A DNA stretch of 64,000 nucleotides from UBA7359 sp038142205 (GTDB lineage: Bacteria > Pseudomonadota > Gammaproteobacteria > Eutrophobiales > Eutrophobiaceae): contig JAYQJO010000001.1 in the NCBI GenBank assembly GCA_038142205.1, positions 558,001 to 622,000 of the forward strand, written 5' to 3'. Of this stretch, positions 29,001-40,943 are shown one piece after another; position 1 is the stretch's first letter; each line of letters starts with the position of its first letter. The position numbers and the translations under genes were made by a program. The notes under the pieces are model-generated. The model ran no database searches. It was given only the letters and a program-made list of their open reading frames with translations, and was not told the origin of the DNA.

Positions 29001-32000
29001 AAGTGTCAAACAATACGATTGCTGTTGTTACTAATAATAATGCCTCATGTAATGTTAGTAATGATGTATTGCAGGCAACGCAACAAAGCATTCTTGCTTT
29101 ACAAAAAATGCAGGAACAAACAGCGCGTTTACATCAGCAATATCTTGAAGGGCAGGAAACAGCGCAAAAATCGATTCAATCATTATTAGAACAACAACAA
29201 CGATTAATGTCAGGACAACCACTTGTTACTACGCCTGTGCAGCAACCAGTAGTACAAGTTAATGCGCCTGCTATCAATCAAGAAATAAAAGCAGAGATAA
29301 AACCAGATATAAAAGAGCCGGCACCAGTAATAAAAGAAATTCAGGAAACAATACAAGCAAAACCTGTTCAGCCTGAATCAACAGATGTTGATATAGATAA
29401 TTTGTTGTTAAAAGTTGTCTCTGAAAAAACAGGTTATCCATTAGAAATGCTCAGCCTTGATATGAGTCTTGATACAGATCTTGGTATTGATTCTATCAAA
29501 CGTGTCGAAATTCTTTCAGCCTTGCAGGAACAATTACCTTGGTCGCAATCTGTCCTGAGGAATTGGGCACGTTTCAATTTTTACAGCACATTGTTGAGTT
29601 CATCGCTGCAGGAAGACCAGTAGGTGCAAGCGAGCCAACTAATAGCGTTCAACAAGCTACTAACCAGGTAAATGATGGGTTTGCTGATACATTATTAGAA
29701 ATTGTTTCTGAAAAAACAGGTTATCCAATTGAGATGTTGGAGCTGGATATGAATCTGGATAGTGATTTAGGAATCGACTCTATTAAACGCGTTGAAATTC
29801 TATCTGCTTTACAGGAAGCAATGCCGGAATTACCGACAATCAGCGCGGATGAGTTAAGTCAGTTACAAACATTACGTTCTATTACTGAGTTATTTGTAAA
29901 TGAGTCAAGTGTAGCTGTAGCTTCCATGGCTACAGTTAATGAAGCATCTATCTTGGCGACAATTGTAACCAGCGGCTTTGCTGATACCCTATTAGAAGTC
30001 GTTGCGGATAAAACAGGTTACCCGGTTGACATGCTTTCATTGGAAATGAATCTTGATAGTGACCTGGGTATAGATTCTATAAAGCGTGTTGAAATTTTAT
30101 CTGCTATACAGGAAAAAATGCCAGATTTGCCTTCTGTTAGTCCTGATGACATGGCGGCATTACAAACGCTGCAATCGATTGTTGATATTTTTAATGTTTC
30201 TGAAGTTAATCAACAAGCAAGTCAGCCTGCGCATACTCAATCTGCTAGTGCTATTTCAAACTTATCTGAAGTATTGCTGGAAGTGGTTGCGGATAAAACG
30301 GGGTATCCCACTGAAATGTTAAACCTCGAAATGAATCTTGATAGTGATTTGGGTATAGATTCTATCAAGCGTGTTGAAATCCTTTCTGCCTTACAGGACG
30401 AGTTGCCTGATCTACCAACAGTATCAGCAGATGATTTAGCTGCATTGCAAACGTTGCAGCAAATTGTTGAGTACATGAATGAACAAACGGTAGGCATAGG
30501 TGAAACTGTTAAAGAAGTTGTCAGCGATATACAAAAAAATGACTCTGTAGAGCCAGAGGAAGAATCTAATATTATTCGCAGTATTGTAAAGTTAGTTGAG
30601 ATTGGGAAAGAAGGTCGCAAAAAAATTAATTTTAATAAAGATAAAGAAATTTGGATTACAAAAGATAGTGCTGGTCTAGCAGTTAAGTTATCAGTTTTGT
30701 TAAAATGTAAAGGTTATAAAACAAAAGTTGTTAGTACTGATGAGAAAGCAAATAATAAATTAGGCGCATTAATATTATGTGCGAGTGCTGAAGCAGATAA
30801 ACAGTATTTGTTTGACAGCTTTGCTTTAGTACAGCGCTGCGCTGATTTTTTGAAAAAATCTAAAGGTATATTGGTTTCTATTACAACTCTCGGCGGTAGC
30901 TTTGGTTTTGAAGGAATTAGTGAAAACAGTCCAGTTCAAGCAGGGCTTTACGGTATTGTTAAAACAGCAGATAAGGAATGGTCTGATGTTCACTGTAAAT
31001 CTATTGATATAAATCAAGAAGCATCACCTTTAGATTTAATTGAGAAAGAGCTGTTTTTGCAAGGTCCATTAGAAGTCGCTATAACAGATAGTGCAAAACA
31101 ACTTGTATTAGTTGATGAAGGTATATCATCAGAAAAAGAAGCAAGATTAAATAAAGATGATTTTGTTGTAATTACTGGTGGTGCGCGCGGTGTCACCGCC
31201 GAAGTTGCTGTTAAATTTGCAGAAACGTACCAATGTAAGCTGTTGTTGCTCGGGCGTAGTCCTGAACCGGAAAACGAACCGAATTGGTTAGCAGAATTAA
31301 CTGATGAAGCTGCGATTAAAAAAGCGATAATGGAACACTCGGAAGAAAAACTCACTCCAGCTAATCTTCAGAAGAAATTTCAATCTATCCTGGCTAACCG
31401 TGAAGTCAGAACGACATTACATCGAATCAGCAATACTTGTGCGAATGTTCAGTATGTTTCTGTTGATGTGACAGACACGAATTCATTAATGACAGCAATT
31501 GATTTGGCAAGAATTGAATTTGGTAATGTGTCAGGTTTTGTACATGCAGCAGGCGTGCTAGCTGATAAGTTCATAGAAGATAAAACAGAAGAACAATTTA
31601 ACCGTGTTTATTCTACTAAAGTAGAAGGTCTGCAGAATCTATTATCGGCGACGGAAAATGATAATTTAAAATTAATGCTCTTTTTCTCGTCAACTACAGC
31701 CAGATTAGGACGTAAAGGGCAAGTTGATTATGCTTCTGCAAATGAAATTTTAAACAAACAAGCCGCATTGGAAAATCAAAAGAGAAAAGACTGTAAAGTT
31801 CTTTCTGTTAACTGGGGACCGTGGGATGGTGGCATGGTCACGTCAGCATTAAAGAAATTATTTAAAGAAGAAGGTGTCGGTGTTATTGGGTTGAATGCTG
31901 GTGCTGAATACTTAATAAATGAAATAGAGTCTGATGGACCAGTTGAAACAGTTGTTTTAGGTGAAGCAGAGAATCTTTTGGAAAAAATCTCTTTGAATAG

Positions 32001-32880
32001 TTATGAAATACCGCCATCGGTAAATCATGAGATGTCTCTTTCGTTTGAGCGGGAGCTTACGGTTGAAACGCACCCGTTTTTAAAATCGCATGTTATGAAT
32101 GGACAGGCTGTATTACCTGTCGCGGTAATACTCGAATGGTTTGCACATGGTGCTTTGCATTTAAACCCCGGGATGCAATTTCATGGCTTTGATAACTTTC
32201 GTGTCTTAAAGGGAATTACTTTAAATACGGATGAATCGCTTAGTTTAAAAATTCTTGCAGGTGAAACAATACATCAAGCAGATGTTTCTTTTGTTCCTGT
32301 TGAATTGCGATCAGGGGAAATGTTGCATGCGAGTGCTGTTATGGTTTTGGCTGACGGTTATGAAACGAATGTTTTGCCGCAATTAAAAGAAGTGTCGGGT
32401 GAATATAGATACCAAAAAGCTGAATATTATAATAATGGCCAGTTATTTCATGGTCATGATTTGCAGGGTGTAAAACAAGTATTGGCGTGTAGTGATAAAG
32501 GTATCGTTGCTACTGCCAAATCTGCACCACAACCTTCAAGCTGGATGAAACAAGCGATTCGTTCAAACTGGTTAACTGATCCACTGGTGATAGATTCCTC
32601 TTTTCAAATAATGATTCTTTGGAGCTTCGAACAAAGTGGAATTGGTTCATTGCCAACGGCTATAGCTTCATACCGTCAATATAAAAGAAGTTTTCCAAAA
32701 GATATTGTGAAAATTAATACGATAGTGAATGAATATACTGAACATCGTGCTAATGCAGCGATAGAGTTACTTGATAATAAAGGCGAGTTAATCGCGTTAA
32801 TAGATGGTTATGAGTGTGTGCGTGATAAGTCATTGGAATCAGCGTTCAGTAAAAACAGTTTAAATCAAGAAGTGATTTAG
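26024..32880 (+). CDS. pfaA: PfaA-type iterative polyketide/PUFA synthase (KS-AT-4xACP-KR-DH), frame broken once
   Basis: Domains in order. Ketosynthase (residues about 10-460; active Cys218 in VDAACASS, His in VEAHGTGT and IGHTKAAAG). Acyltransferase (about 585-900; VFPGQGSQYTGM, Ser687 in GHSYGE). A Gln-rich linker. Four acyl-carrier domains with LGIDSIKRVEIL serines at nt 29492, 29779, 30076 and 30361. Ketoreductase (ITGGARGVTAEVA, nt about 31170; SSTTARLGRKGQVDYAS). A C-terminal hotdog-type dehydratase (HPFLKSHVMNGQAVLPV). This is the classic PfaA layout. After ACP1 the frame breaks near 29536-29541: ...ALQEQLP continues in another frame as PEELGTFQFLQHIVEFI; comparison with ACP2 suggests about four bases missing. 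Full length would be about 2285 residues. Confidence 0.93.
29400..30480 (+). repeat. Four tandem acyl-carrier-protein units within pfaA
   Basis: Four ACP-coding repeats spaced 285-297 bases apart (Ser codons at 29492, 29779, 30076, 30361). The core around the phosphopantetheine serine is nearly identical at DNA level, as is the VxEKTGYP / VADKTGYP lead-in. Linkers of 10-25 residues differ between units. The first unit differs (DTDLGIDS rather than DSDLGIDS) and carries the frame break. Such tandem ACPs are typical of PfaA, where copy number is reported to scale output. The repeats could also promote assembly or recombination errors. Confidence 0.88.
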
Positions 32881-32894
32881 ATAGTTGCGCTAAC

Positions 32895-35800
32895 ATGACT
32901 GAACGAATAGCTATTGTTGGCATAGGTGGTGTCTTTCCTGGCGCGCGTAATCTGGAAGAATTCTGGCAAAACATAGTCAATGCCAAAGATACGGCAATTG
33001 ATGTTGCAGCAGATCGATGGCGTGTACAGCCTGATGAACTTTATTCAACATCTTTATCTCCAGATAAAGTTAATTCTCGACGTGCCTGTTTAATTCAGAA
33101 CTTTGAATTTAATCCTGAAGGCTTGAATATTGATAAAGCATTGCTTCAACGTTTGGATCCCATGTATCAAATCCTATTACATGCAGGCCGTGATGCGTGG
33201 AATGATGCTAACACAGGCACCGTAAATAGAGAACGTGTTGGCGTTGTGATTGGTAATATTGCATTGCCAACAGAATCTTCATCATTGTTAAGTGATGAGT
33301 TGTTCAAGCAATTGTTTGAATCCCAATTAAATATCAGTGTTGAAAGTCATAAAGAAGTAATTGAACCATTAAATCGATATGTAGCGGGTTTGCCTGGAGA
33401 TGTATTAGCAAAAGCATTAAATCTTGGTGCGGGTGCTTATACTTTAGATGCAGCCTGTTCTTCATCTTTATACTCATTGAAGTATGCTATTGATGAATTA
33501 ATTGCCATGCGTACTGACGTAATGTTAGCAGGGGGTTTATCCAGACCGGATTGTCTTTATACGCAAATGGGTTTTTCACAATTGAATGCGATTTCAAAAA
33601 CTGGCCGTTGCTCTCCTTTTGATAGTAAAGCAGATGGTCTTGTTGTTGGTGAAGGTGCAGGCATATTTGTATTAAAACGTTTAAATGATGCTGTTGAGCA
33701 GGGTGATCATATTTATGCCACGATTGAAGGAATAGGTCTTTCTAATGATATCGAAGGCAATATCATGTCACCTGATTCAGAAGGGCAAGGGCGTGCTATG
33801 GCTGCTGCTTATGAGATGGCGAATTGGAAACCCAATCAGGTACAGCATATTGAATGTCATGGTACAGGTACCCCTGTTGGTGATGGTGTTGAATTCACAT
33901 CATTAAAAAACCTATGGCAAAGCTATGATGTCCCTGTTGATATTAAAGGTGAATGCGTTATAGGTTCAGTTAAAAGTAATGTAGGGCATTTATTAACAGC
34001 TGCCGGTGCGGCCGCATTAATGAAAACACTATTAGCCATGAAGCATGGTGTTTTACCACCCACAGCAAATTATGAATCGCCTTCTAAAAAAATTGATTTA
34101 GCAAATAGTCCTTTTGAGGTTTTGAATAAAGCAAAACTCTGGGGTACAAAAGATGATTTGCCAAAACGTGCAGCGATAAGCGGGTTTGGTTTTGGAGGTA
34201 TAAATGCGCACGTACTTTTACAAGAGTATAAAAAGGAAGCAAAGCAGGAATCATCTACAATAAATATTGAATATGATGATATTGCAATTGTAGGTATAGA
34301 TTCCAGACTAGGTCCGTGGAATGACCAGTATGATTTAGATAAAGCTTTATTATTTGGTGAGGCTAAAAAAACAAATCAGCCAGAAAACTGGTGGGGTTCG
34401 GATAGTAATAATTACGAAGGTTATTTTATTAATGAAGTAAACGTACCTTTAGGCCGTTACCGTATTCCTCCTGCGGAATTGAAGGAAATGTTGCCGCAGC
34501 AATTATTAATGCTGGAAGTGGCTGCTAATGCACTTGAAGATGCAAGTCTATCAGAGCTATCGAAGGAGCAACAATGTAGAACAGGTGTGTTTGTTGGAAT
34601 TGAACTTGATTTAAATACAACAAATTTTCATTTTCGCTGGATGCAAAAAAAGTACGCATGCGAATGGCTGCAGCATTTAGGTATTCAGTTAAATGATAAT
34701 GATTTAAATGAGTGGGTTGAAAATCTTAAACAAGTATTTGGCCCAGCATTAACTGCAAACCGAACCATGGGCGCCTTAGGTGGCATTGTTGCCAGTCGTA
34801 TAGCCCGTGCTTTTCGTATTGGCGGTCCTTCATTTACGATTTCTTCTGAAGAAACATCAGGATTACGGGCGCTGGAATCGGGTGTACACGCTTTACAACA
34901 GAAGGAACTTGATCAGGTTATAGTAGGAGCGGTCGATCTTGCTTCTGATATAAGAGTTGTTAAAACAAATATTAAGCAATTGGATAATATTGCCGATGCC
35001 GCGACAGCGTTTGTTTTAAAAAGACATGAAGATGCAGTACGCGATGGCGATAAAGTTTATGCATTGATAAAAGGCATTGGCGTTGCTTCGGCTGGTGGCT
35101 GCGATGATAAAGTCGATAACTCTGCTGTTATTTCTGCTATTCAAAATGCCTGTTCAGAGGCAAATTGTCATTTGGATGATATCGATTTTGTCAGTTATGC
35201 ATCAAACGATGATGTTGTTGATATTCCTGCATTAAAAAAATCAGTAAATCATAGTTTTTCATTAGGTGATTCAGGCGCCGCTAATGGTTTAATCAATCTT
35301 GCCGGTAGTGTCAGTGCATTACATCATTGTGTTTTACCTTCTGTGCGAGATTCACGTTACTGGTTGAAAGATAAAGTTGAAGGTTCTCGTAAAGCGTTAG
35401 TCAATAGCACAAGTATTGGCGGCAATTGCGTCAGTGTCGTATTAGAGCAAGCTGATGTTGACGCTAGTGTTAAAAGTATAGAACAAAAAGTCATTTCTAT
35501 TTCTACAAATAGTAAAGAATCATTAATTAATAAAATTAAAAATATTTCGTTCGAGCAAAACATTGAAGACAGCAAAGAAAAGTATCGAGCAGTTTTATTA
35601 GTTAAAAGCGAGAAAGAATTTAAGCAGTGTTGTGAAGAATTAATTACAGCAATTAATAATAATGCTTCTATTGATAATGGCTGTTGTTTTTATTCAGCTG
35701 AACCAGTGGCTATAAAAGGGAAAGTGGCTTTTGTTTATCCCGGTTCTGGCAATCATTTCTATGGAATGGGACAGGAATTGGGTGTCAGTTTTCCTAATGT

Positions 35801-38800
35801 GTTGGAAAAATTAAATAGAGAAAATAACAAGCTTGCATCACAGTTTGCAAACGGTCGGTTTTGGAAAGACCAAGACGATGAAAATAATCATGGTAATGCA
35901 TTAAGTCATGAGGAAGTTATTTTTGGGCAGGTTTGGTTAGGCACGTTTGTCAGTGATGTCATCTCCAGTTTTAATATTAAGCCTGATGCTGTTATTGGAT
36001 ATAGCTTAGGAGAAACAGCGGGTTTCTTTTCCACACGTACATGGAAAGCACGTGATGAAATGTTAAACCGCATTCAGCAAAGTACCTTGTTTACAGAAGA
36101 ATTGGCAGGCGTATGTACCTCAGTTCAAAAAGCCTGGGGAACAGATGACTCAATAGATTGGGCATTAGGTGTGGTAAATGCGAGTGCTAAAAAAGTAAAA
36201 ACTGTACTGGAACAGTATGAACGAGTTTATTTATTAATTATTAATACGCCAAATGAATGTGTTCTTGGTGGTGATAAAGCTGAATTATATAAGGCAGTTA
36301 AAGAATTGGCTGTACACTTCCACCCATTAACGGGTGTAACCACTGTTCATTGTGAGGTGGCCAAGCCTGTAGAAAAAGCCTACCGCGATTTACATATCTT
36401 TGAAACGACACCACCGAAAGATGTTACGTTCTACAGTGGTATTCGTGGTGGTGCCTATGAAGTTACTCAGGATTCAGCAGCAGATTCTATTCTTGATCAG
36501 GCTTTAGCACCGTTTGATTATACCAAGGTAATTAATAATGCTTATCAGGATGGTGTTCGGTTATTTGTCGAAATGGGACCGGGCAATTCGTGTGCGCGTA
36601 TGATTGGACAGATTCTTGAGGGTAAGCAACATTACGCTAAAGCGATTTGTGTGAAAGGACAAAACAGTATTGATAATACTTTGCAAACAATTGCCAGACT
36701 CTATGTTGAAGGTGTCGATGTTGATTTTTCAGTATTAGGATTAGAATTAGAAAACATAAGCAATAAAAAAGAATATGAAAACTATATTACTGTAAAAACA
36801 GGCGGTAAGCCTTTTAAGGTTCCACTGCCACCTGTACAAAAAACAGAAGTAGCTGAACAAAAGCAAGTTGAAATAAAAGAAACTGTTTCAAAAGAGAATA
36901 AGGCTAATGAAGTTGCTATGCCATTGCCTATGGCAGCGAATGGTAATTTTCAACCCGTAATTGAGCAAATGCAGTTAACTGAGCAGGCAAGGTCAGATGC
37001 ACAGGAAGCCTTTTTGCGTATCAGTCAGGGGATGACAGAAACATTATCGCAAGCGATCAACATGCAAATGCAGTTGTTAAATAATGGAAGTGTTGAGTTA
37101 TCTCAAACAATAGTTAAGCAAGAGACATCTAATAGAAAAAAGAGCTTGTTTGATCGCGACCAATGTATGGAGATAGCTATCGGTTCGATAGGTAATGTAT
37201 TAGGTTCAGAATTTTCGGATATAGACAGCTATCCAACAAGAGTTCGTTTGCCTGATGAGCCTTTAATGTTAGCTGATCGCATTATAAGTATTGAAGGTGA
37301 AGCAGATTCATTAAAATCCAATCTGGATACAAACGGTCGTGTTATTACAGAGCATGATGTGTTACCTGGAGCATGGTATCTGGATCAAGGTCGTATACCC
37401 ACCTGTATAGCGGTTGAAGCAGGACAGGCCGATTTATTTTTATCCGGTTATTTAGGCATCGATCATATTACGAAAGGATTAGCTGTATATCGTTTACTCG
37501 ATGCAAAAATCACATTTCATGGGCCATTACACAAAGCAGGGCAAACTATTCATTATGATATTCGTATCAATGAATTTTTCCGCCAAGATGATACGTATTT
37601 ATTCCGTTTTAATTTTGAAGGTACGGTAAACGGGCAACCTCTGCTCACCATGACTGATGGCTGTGCCGGTTTCTTTACACAACAGGAACTGGATGCCGGT
37701 AAAGGTGTTGTGCTAACAAATATTGAAAAACAAAAAGCGCAAGGTACTTATACTGGAGATTATAAAGAACTGCTTGTAGTGCAGATTGAAAGTTATAGCG
37801 ATGAGCAATTAAACGCCTTGCGACAGGGAGATTTAGTCGGCTGCTTTGGTGAAACGTTTAATGATATTAATTTAACTAAACCTGTTGGTTTACCAAGTGG
37901 CCGAATGACATTAGTACACCGTATTCTTAAACTCGATCCAACAGCGGGGCGTTTTGGTATAGGGCAGATTACTGGCGAAGCGGATATCTATCCGGACGAC
38001 TGGTTTTTAACCTGCCACTTTGTCGATGATCGTGTTATGCCCGGTACGTTAATGTATGAATGTTGTTTACATACATTACGTGTCTATTTATTACGTATGG
38101 GCTGGATTGGCGAAGCCGATGAGTTTGTGTATGAACCGATTATTGGTGAAGTCAGTCAATTAAAGTGTCGCGGACAAGTTACGGAAGAGACGAAAGCTGT
38201 TCAATATGAAATCACGCTAAAAGAAATTGGTTATCAAACTGACGGTACACCTTATGTTCTAGCTGATGCGTTAATGTAGGGCGATCATCGTGCTATTGTG
38301 CAAATGAAAAATATGTCTGTGCAATTAACCGGATTAAAGCGTGATAAGTTAGAAGCACTTTGGTCAAGACAGATAGCTATAAATAATACCAAGCAGATAT
38401 TATTTGATAATGATTCTATTCTTGCTTTTGCTGAAGGTAATCCTTCCGAAGCCTTTGGCGATAAGTATAAAATCTTTGATAATGAACGAAAGATTGCACG
38501 TTTACCAAGACCGCCTTACAAATTTCTCGATCAAATCGTTTCGATTAAAGATTGTCAACAATGGGTACTCAAAGCGGGCGGGGTGATTGAAGCGGAATAT
38601 GAAGTGCCTGCTGATGAATGGTATTTTACTGAAGATAATCAACCTTATATGCCGTTTGCCGTATTACTTGAAGTTGCCTTACAGCCTTGCGGTTGGTTAG
38701 CGGCTTATTTAGGTTCAGCATTAACCAGCGGTGTTGATATTTCATTTAGAAACCTGGGAGGTAAAGCGACACAATTTTTACAGGTTACACCAGACATAGG

Positions 38801-39482
38801 TACGTTAACGACGATAGTGAAGATGACCAGCGTCTCTCAATCGGGCGGGATGATTATTCAGCATTATGATTATGAAATGACATCAAAAAACGGCTTAGTT
38901 TATAAAGGTAATACCTATTTTGGTTTTTTCTCCAAGCAGGCCCTAGCCGATCAAATCGGGATTCGTGATGTAGTGCCGTATCAAGCGACTGAAAAGGAAC
39001 AGGCGAGAGCAGCTTCATTTCCTTATCCTGACAAAGCACCTCTGCCAGCCGACATGATGCGCATGGTCGATGAAATCAGTCTTTATGATCCGGAAGGTGG
39101 TCCAAATAATTTGGGACTAATTGAGGGCAAAGCAACAGTCAAAGAAGAAGCCTGGTTTTTCAAAGCGCATTTTTATGAAGATCCGGTTTGGCCGGGTTCA
39201 TTGGGTCTGGAGTCATTTATGCAATTATTGAAGGTTTTTGCCTGGGAACGTTGGAAAGGAGAGCTGGAAATAGGTCGTTTTTCCTTTGAAAACATGGCAT
39301 TAAATCATATGCATGAGTGGGTTTATCGGGGTCAAATCCTGCCTGTTGATGATGAAGTGACTGTTCAGGCGGTCATAACGGAGATTGATGACTCGTCTAA
39401 AACAGTAAAAGCGGATGGATTTTTGACTGTTGATGGCAGAATTATCTATCAGATGAAAGATTTTGCGCTCCGAATCGCATAG
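32895..39482 (+). CDS. pfaC: PfaC-type synthase (KS-CLF-AT-DH-DH), one in-frame stop
   Basis: About 2195 codons. N-terminal ketosynthase (Cys188 in DAACSSS, HGTGTPVGDG, KSNVGHLLTAAG). Then a chain-length-factor domain in which the Cys position reads SSEETSG, so it is catalytically dead as expected. An acyltransferase (VFVYPGSG-like start VAFVYPGSGNHFYGMG; Ser1037 in GYSLGE), then four hotdog folds forming two dehydratases (DVLPGAWYLDQGRIPTC; CHFVDDRVMPGTLMYE; PYMPFAVLLEVALQPCGW; AHFYEDPVWPGSLGLE). A TAG at 38277-38279 (codon 1795) falls between hotdog 2 and 3; the frame continues (VLADALM, stop, GDHRAIVQMKNMSVQLTG) and a Tyr codon is expected. The AT embedded here replaces a separate PfaB, as in myxobacterial Pfa3, but no C-terminal acyltransferase (AGPAT) is present. 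Confidence 0.9.
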
Positions 39483-39491
39483 AATGCGTTC

Positions 39492-40691
39492 ATGAAATAT
39501 TCACACGTACAAATGGAGTCTATCGGTTACGAACTTCCCCCTGTGGTTGTCACCTCCGAAGACTTAGAGCAGCGTCTCATGCCAATGTATGACGCCTTAC
39601 ATATTGCCCCTGGCCAATTGCAAGCCTTAACAGGGATCAGCGAGCGTCGCTGGTGGGAAAAAGGTCATGTGCTTTCTAATGGTGCCGCCGCTGCCGCCCG
39701 TAAAGCCTTGGAACAATCCAACGTTGAAGCGAAAGATATTGAAGCTCTGGTCTATACTGGCGTTTGTCGTGAAAACTTTGAGCCAGCTACCGCGTGTGCT
39801 GTGGCTGCGCAATTAGGCATTAGAGATGATGCCAATATTTACGATATTTCCAATGCCTGTCTAGGTGTGATGAATGGCATTATCGATATTGCCAATCGTA
39901 TTGAGTTAAAACAAATTCGGGCTGGCATGGTGGTGTCATGCGAAACATCGCGTGAAATTGTAGAAATTATGATTGAACGTATGTTGAAAGATAAAAGCAT
40001 GAATATGTTTACCAATTCATTAGCAACATTGACCGGCGGTTCAGGTGCAGCAGCGGTATTATTAACAGATGGTTCTTTTGATAATAAAGATACACATCGT
40101 TTAATTGGTGGTGCGAATCAGTCTGCTCCGGAACATCATGAACTTTGCCGTTGGGGTGTGACTATGACACCACAAGCGATAGGTGACTTGGTTTTTTCTC
40201 CTGATAAATTATTAGCGGCAATCGACCAGGTGATGGAACCAGAAGTGATTCCTTCTGTCATGAAAGATGTGATGTCTAGTGATAAATTACCACCGGCTTT
40301 AGCGAGCATTATGCCAAAGGATACCTTGCCTGAAGTCGTTTCAGAAATTATGTCGACCGACTCAGTGGCCGTATTAAAACACGGTGCCAAGTTAGGTGTA
40401 AAAACCTGGGGATCTTTTCTTGGCAAAATGGGTTGGGCTAGAGATCAGGTTGATAAAGTGATTTGTCATCAGGTTGGTGAAGGTCATCGCGATACGATAT
40501 TAAAAGAATTAGGTATTGCACCGGAAAAAGATTTTAGTACCTATAAATACCTGGGCAATATCGGCACAGTTTCAATTCCTCTAACAGCAGCAATTGCTGA
40601 ACAAAGAAAGTTTTTAAAGAAAGGTGAGCGCGTGAGCTTTCTTGGTATTGGTAGTGGCTTGAATTGTTTGATGTTGGGGTGGGAGTGGTAG
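39492..40691 (+). CDS. oleA: OleA: thiolase-fold acyl-acyl condensing enzyme with large insertion
   Basis: A 399-residue KAS III-like protein. The catalytic triad is Cys123 (DISNACLGVMNG), His326 (VICHQVGEGHRD) and Asn356 (KYLGNIGTVSIP). OleA joins two fatty acyl thioesters head-to-head to a 2-alkyl-3-ketoacid. The Cys-to-His distance is 203 residues; Xanthomonas OleA (338 residues, from memory) has about 142. The extra 60 or so residues (about 226-291) consist of 13-residue repeats, while the His-to-Asn distance (30) is unchanged. It begins nine bases after pfaC, so it belongs to the same transcript, which suggests the Pfa product is its substrate. Confidence 0.92.
   Translation: MKYSHVQMESIGYELPPVVVTSEDLEQRLMPMYDALHIAPGQLQALTGISERRWWEKGHVLSNGAAAAARKALEQSNVEAKDIEALVYTGVCRENFEPATACAVAAQLGIRDDANIYDISNACLGVMNGIIDIANRIELKQIRAGMVVSCETSREIVEIMIERMLKDKSMNMFTNSLATLTGGSGAAAVLLTDGSFDNKDTHRLIGGANQSAPEHHELCRWGVTMTPQAIGDLVFSPDKLLAAIDQVMEPEVIPSVMKDVMSSDKLPPALASIMPKDTLPEVVSEIMSTDSVAVLKHGAKLGVKTWGSFLGKMGWARDQVDKVICHQVGEGHRDTILKELGIAPEKDFSTYKYLGNIGTVSIPLTAAIAEQRKFLKKGERVSFLGIGSGLNCLMLGWEW
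40167..40364 (+). repeat. Degenerate 13-residue tandem repeats inserted in OleA
   Basis: OleA residues 226-291 read as about five consecutive units of 13-14 residues: 226-239, 240-252 (LLAAIDQVMEPEV), 253-265 (IPSVMKDVMSSDK), 266-278 (LPPALASIMPKDT) and 279-291. The pattern is [LI]-P-x-[AV]-[hydrophobic]-x-x-[VI]-M-x-x-D-x, which predicts a chain of short amphipathic helices. The last unit runs into the normal OleA sequence (DSVAVLKHG). At DNA level the units are diverged, so the expansion is old. The insertion lies between catalytic Cys and His, probably on the surface. Confidence 0.75.
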
Positions 40692-40943
40692 TTGTTTTTT
40701 TTAATATCATATTGATATTAGAAAGAGCAAATAAAAGCTTGAATTTTCAATTACCAAAGTATTAGCTAAGTTTTCAGCCGTTGAAGTCATATCAGCATCA
40801 TAGGTAGCTACAATCAGCTTTTTATTTCATAAAGCTGCTTAAACTTAAAGAAAAACTCTCTTATTTTAAATTGTTGAATAGCAGGATATTCAGTACACTA
40901 TCGACTTTAAAGTAATAATTATTTTTAATTAAATCAATTAGAT
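40692..40943. other. oleA-oleB intergenic gap with A/T hairpin
   Basis: This 252-base gap is the only sizeable one in the pfa-ole block. It contains a perfect TAATATCA / TGATATTA hairpin at 40702-40720, 11 bases after the oleA stop and preceded by a T-run, but with no T-run after it. A separate promoter for oleBCD-pfaE could lie in the rest, but I see no clear hexamer pair. No gene-sized frame is present. Confidence 0.4.

Noticed and set aside
29400..30480. Regular repeats of about 290 bases considered as a CRISPR-like or mobile repeat array.
   Set aside because: They encode the tandem ACP domains of pfaA; no short repeat-spacer structure is present anywhere in the window.
24879..38279. A reassigned stop codon (readthrough of TAA/TAG) explaining the in-frame stops in hpnN, pfaD and pfaC.
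   Set aside because: Both TAA and TAG are affected while many normal genes here end in TAA, TAG or TGA with close neighbours, and frameshifts also occur; no consistent recoding signal is seen.
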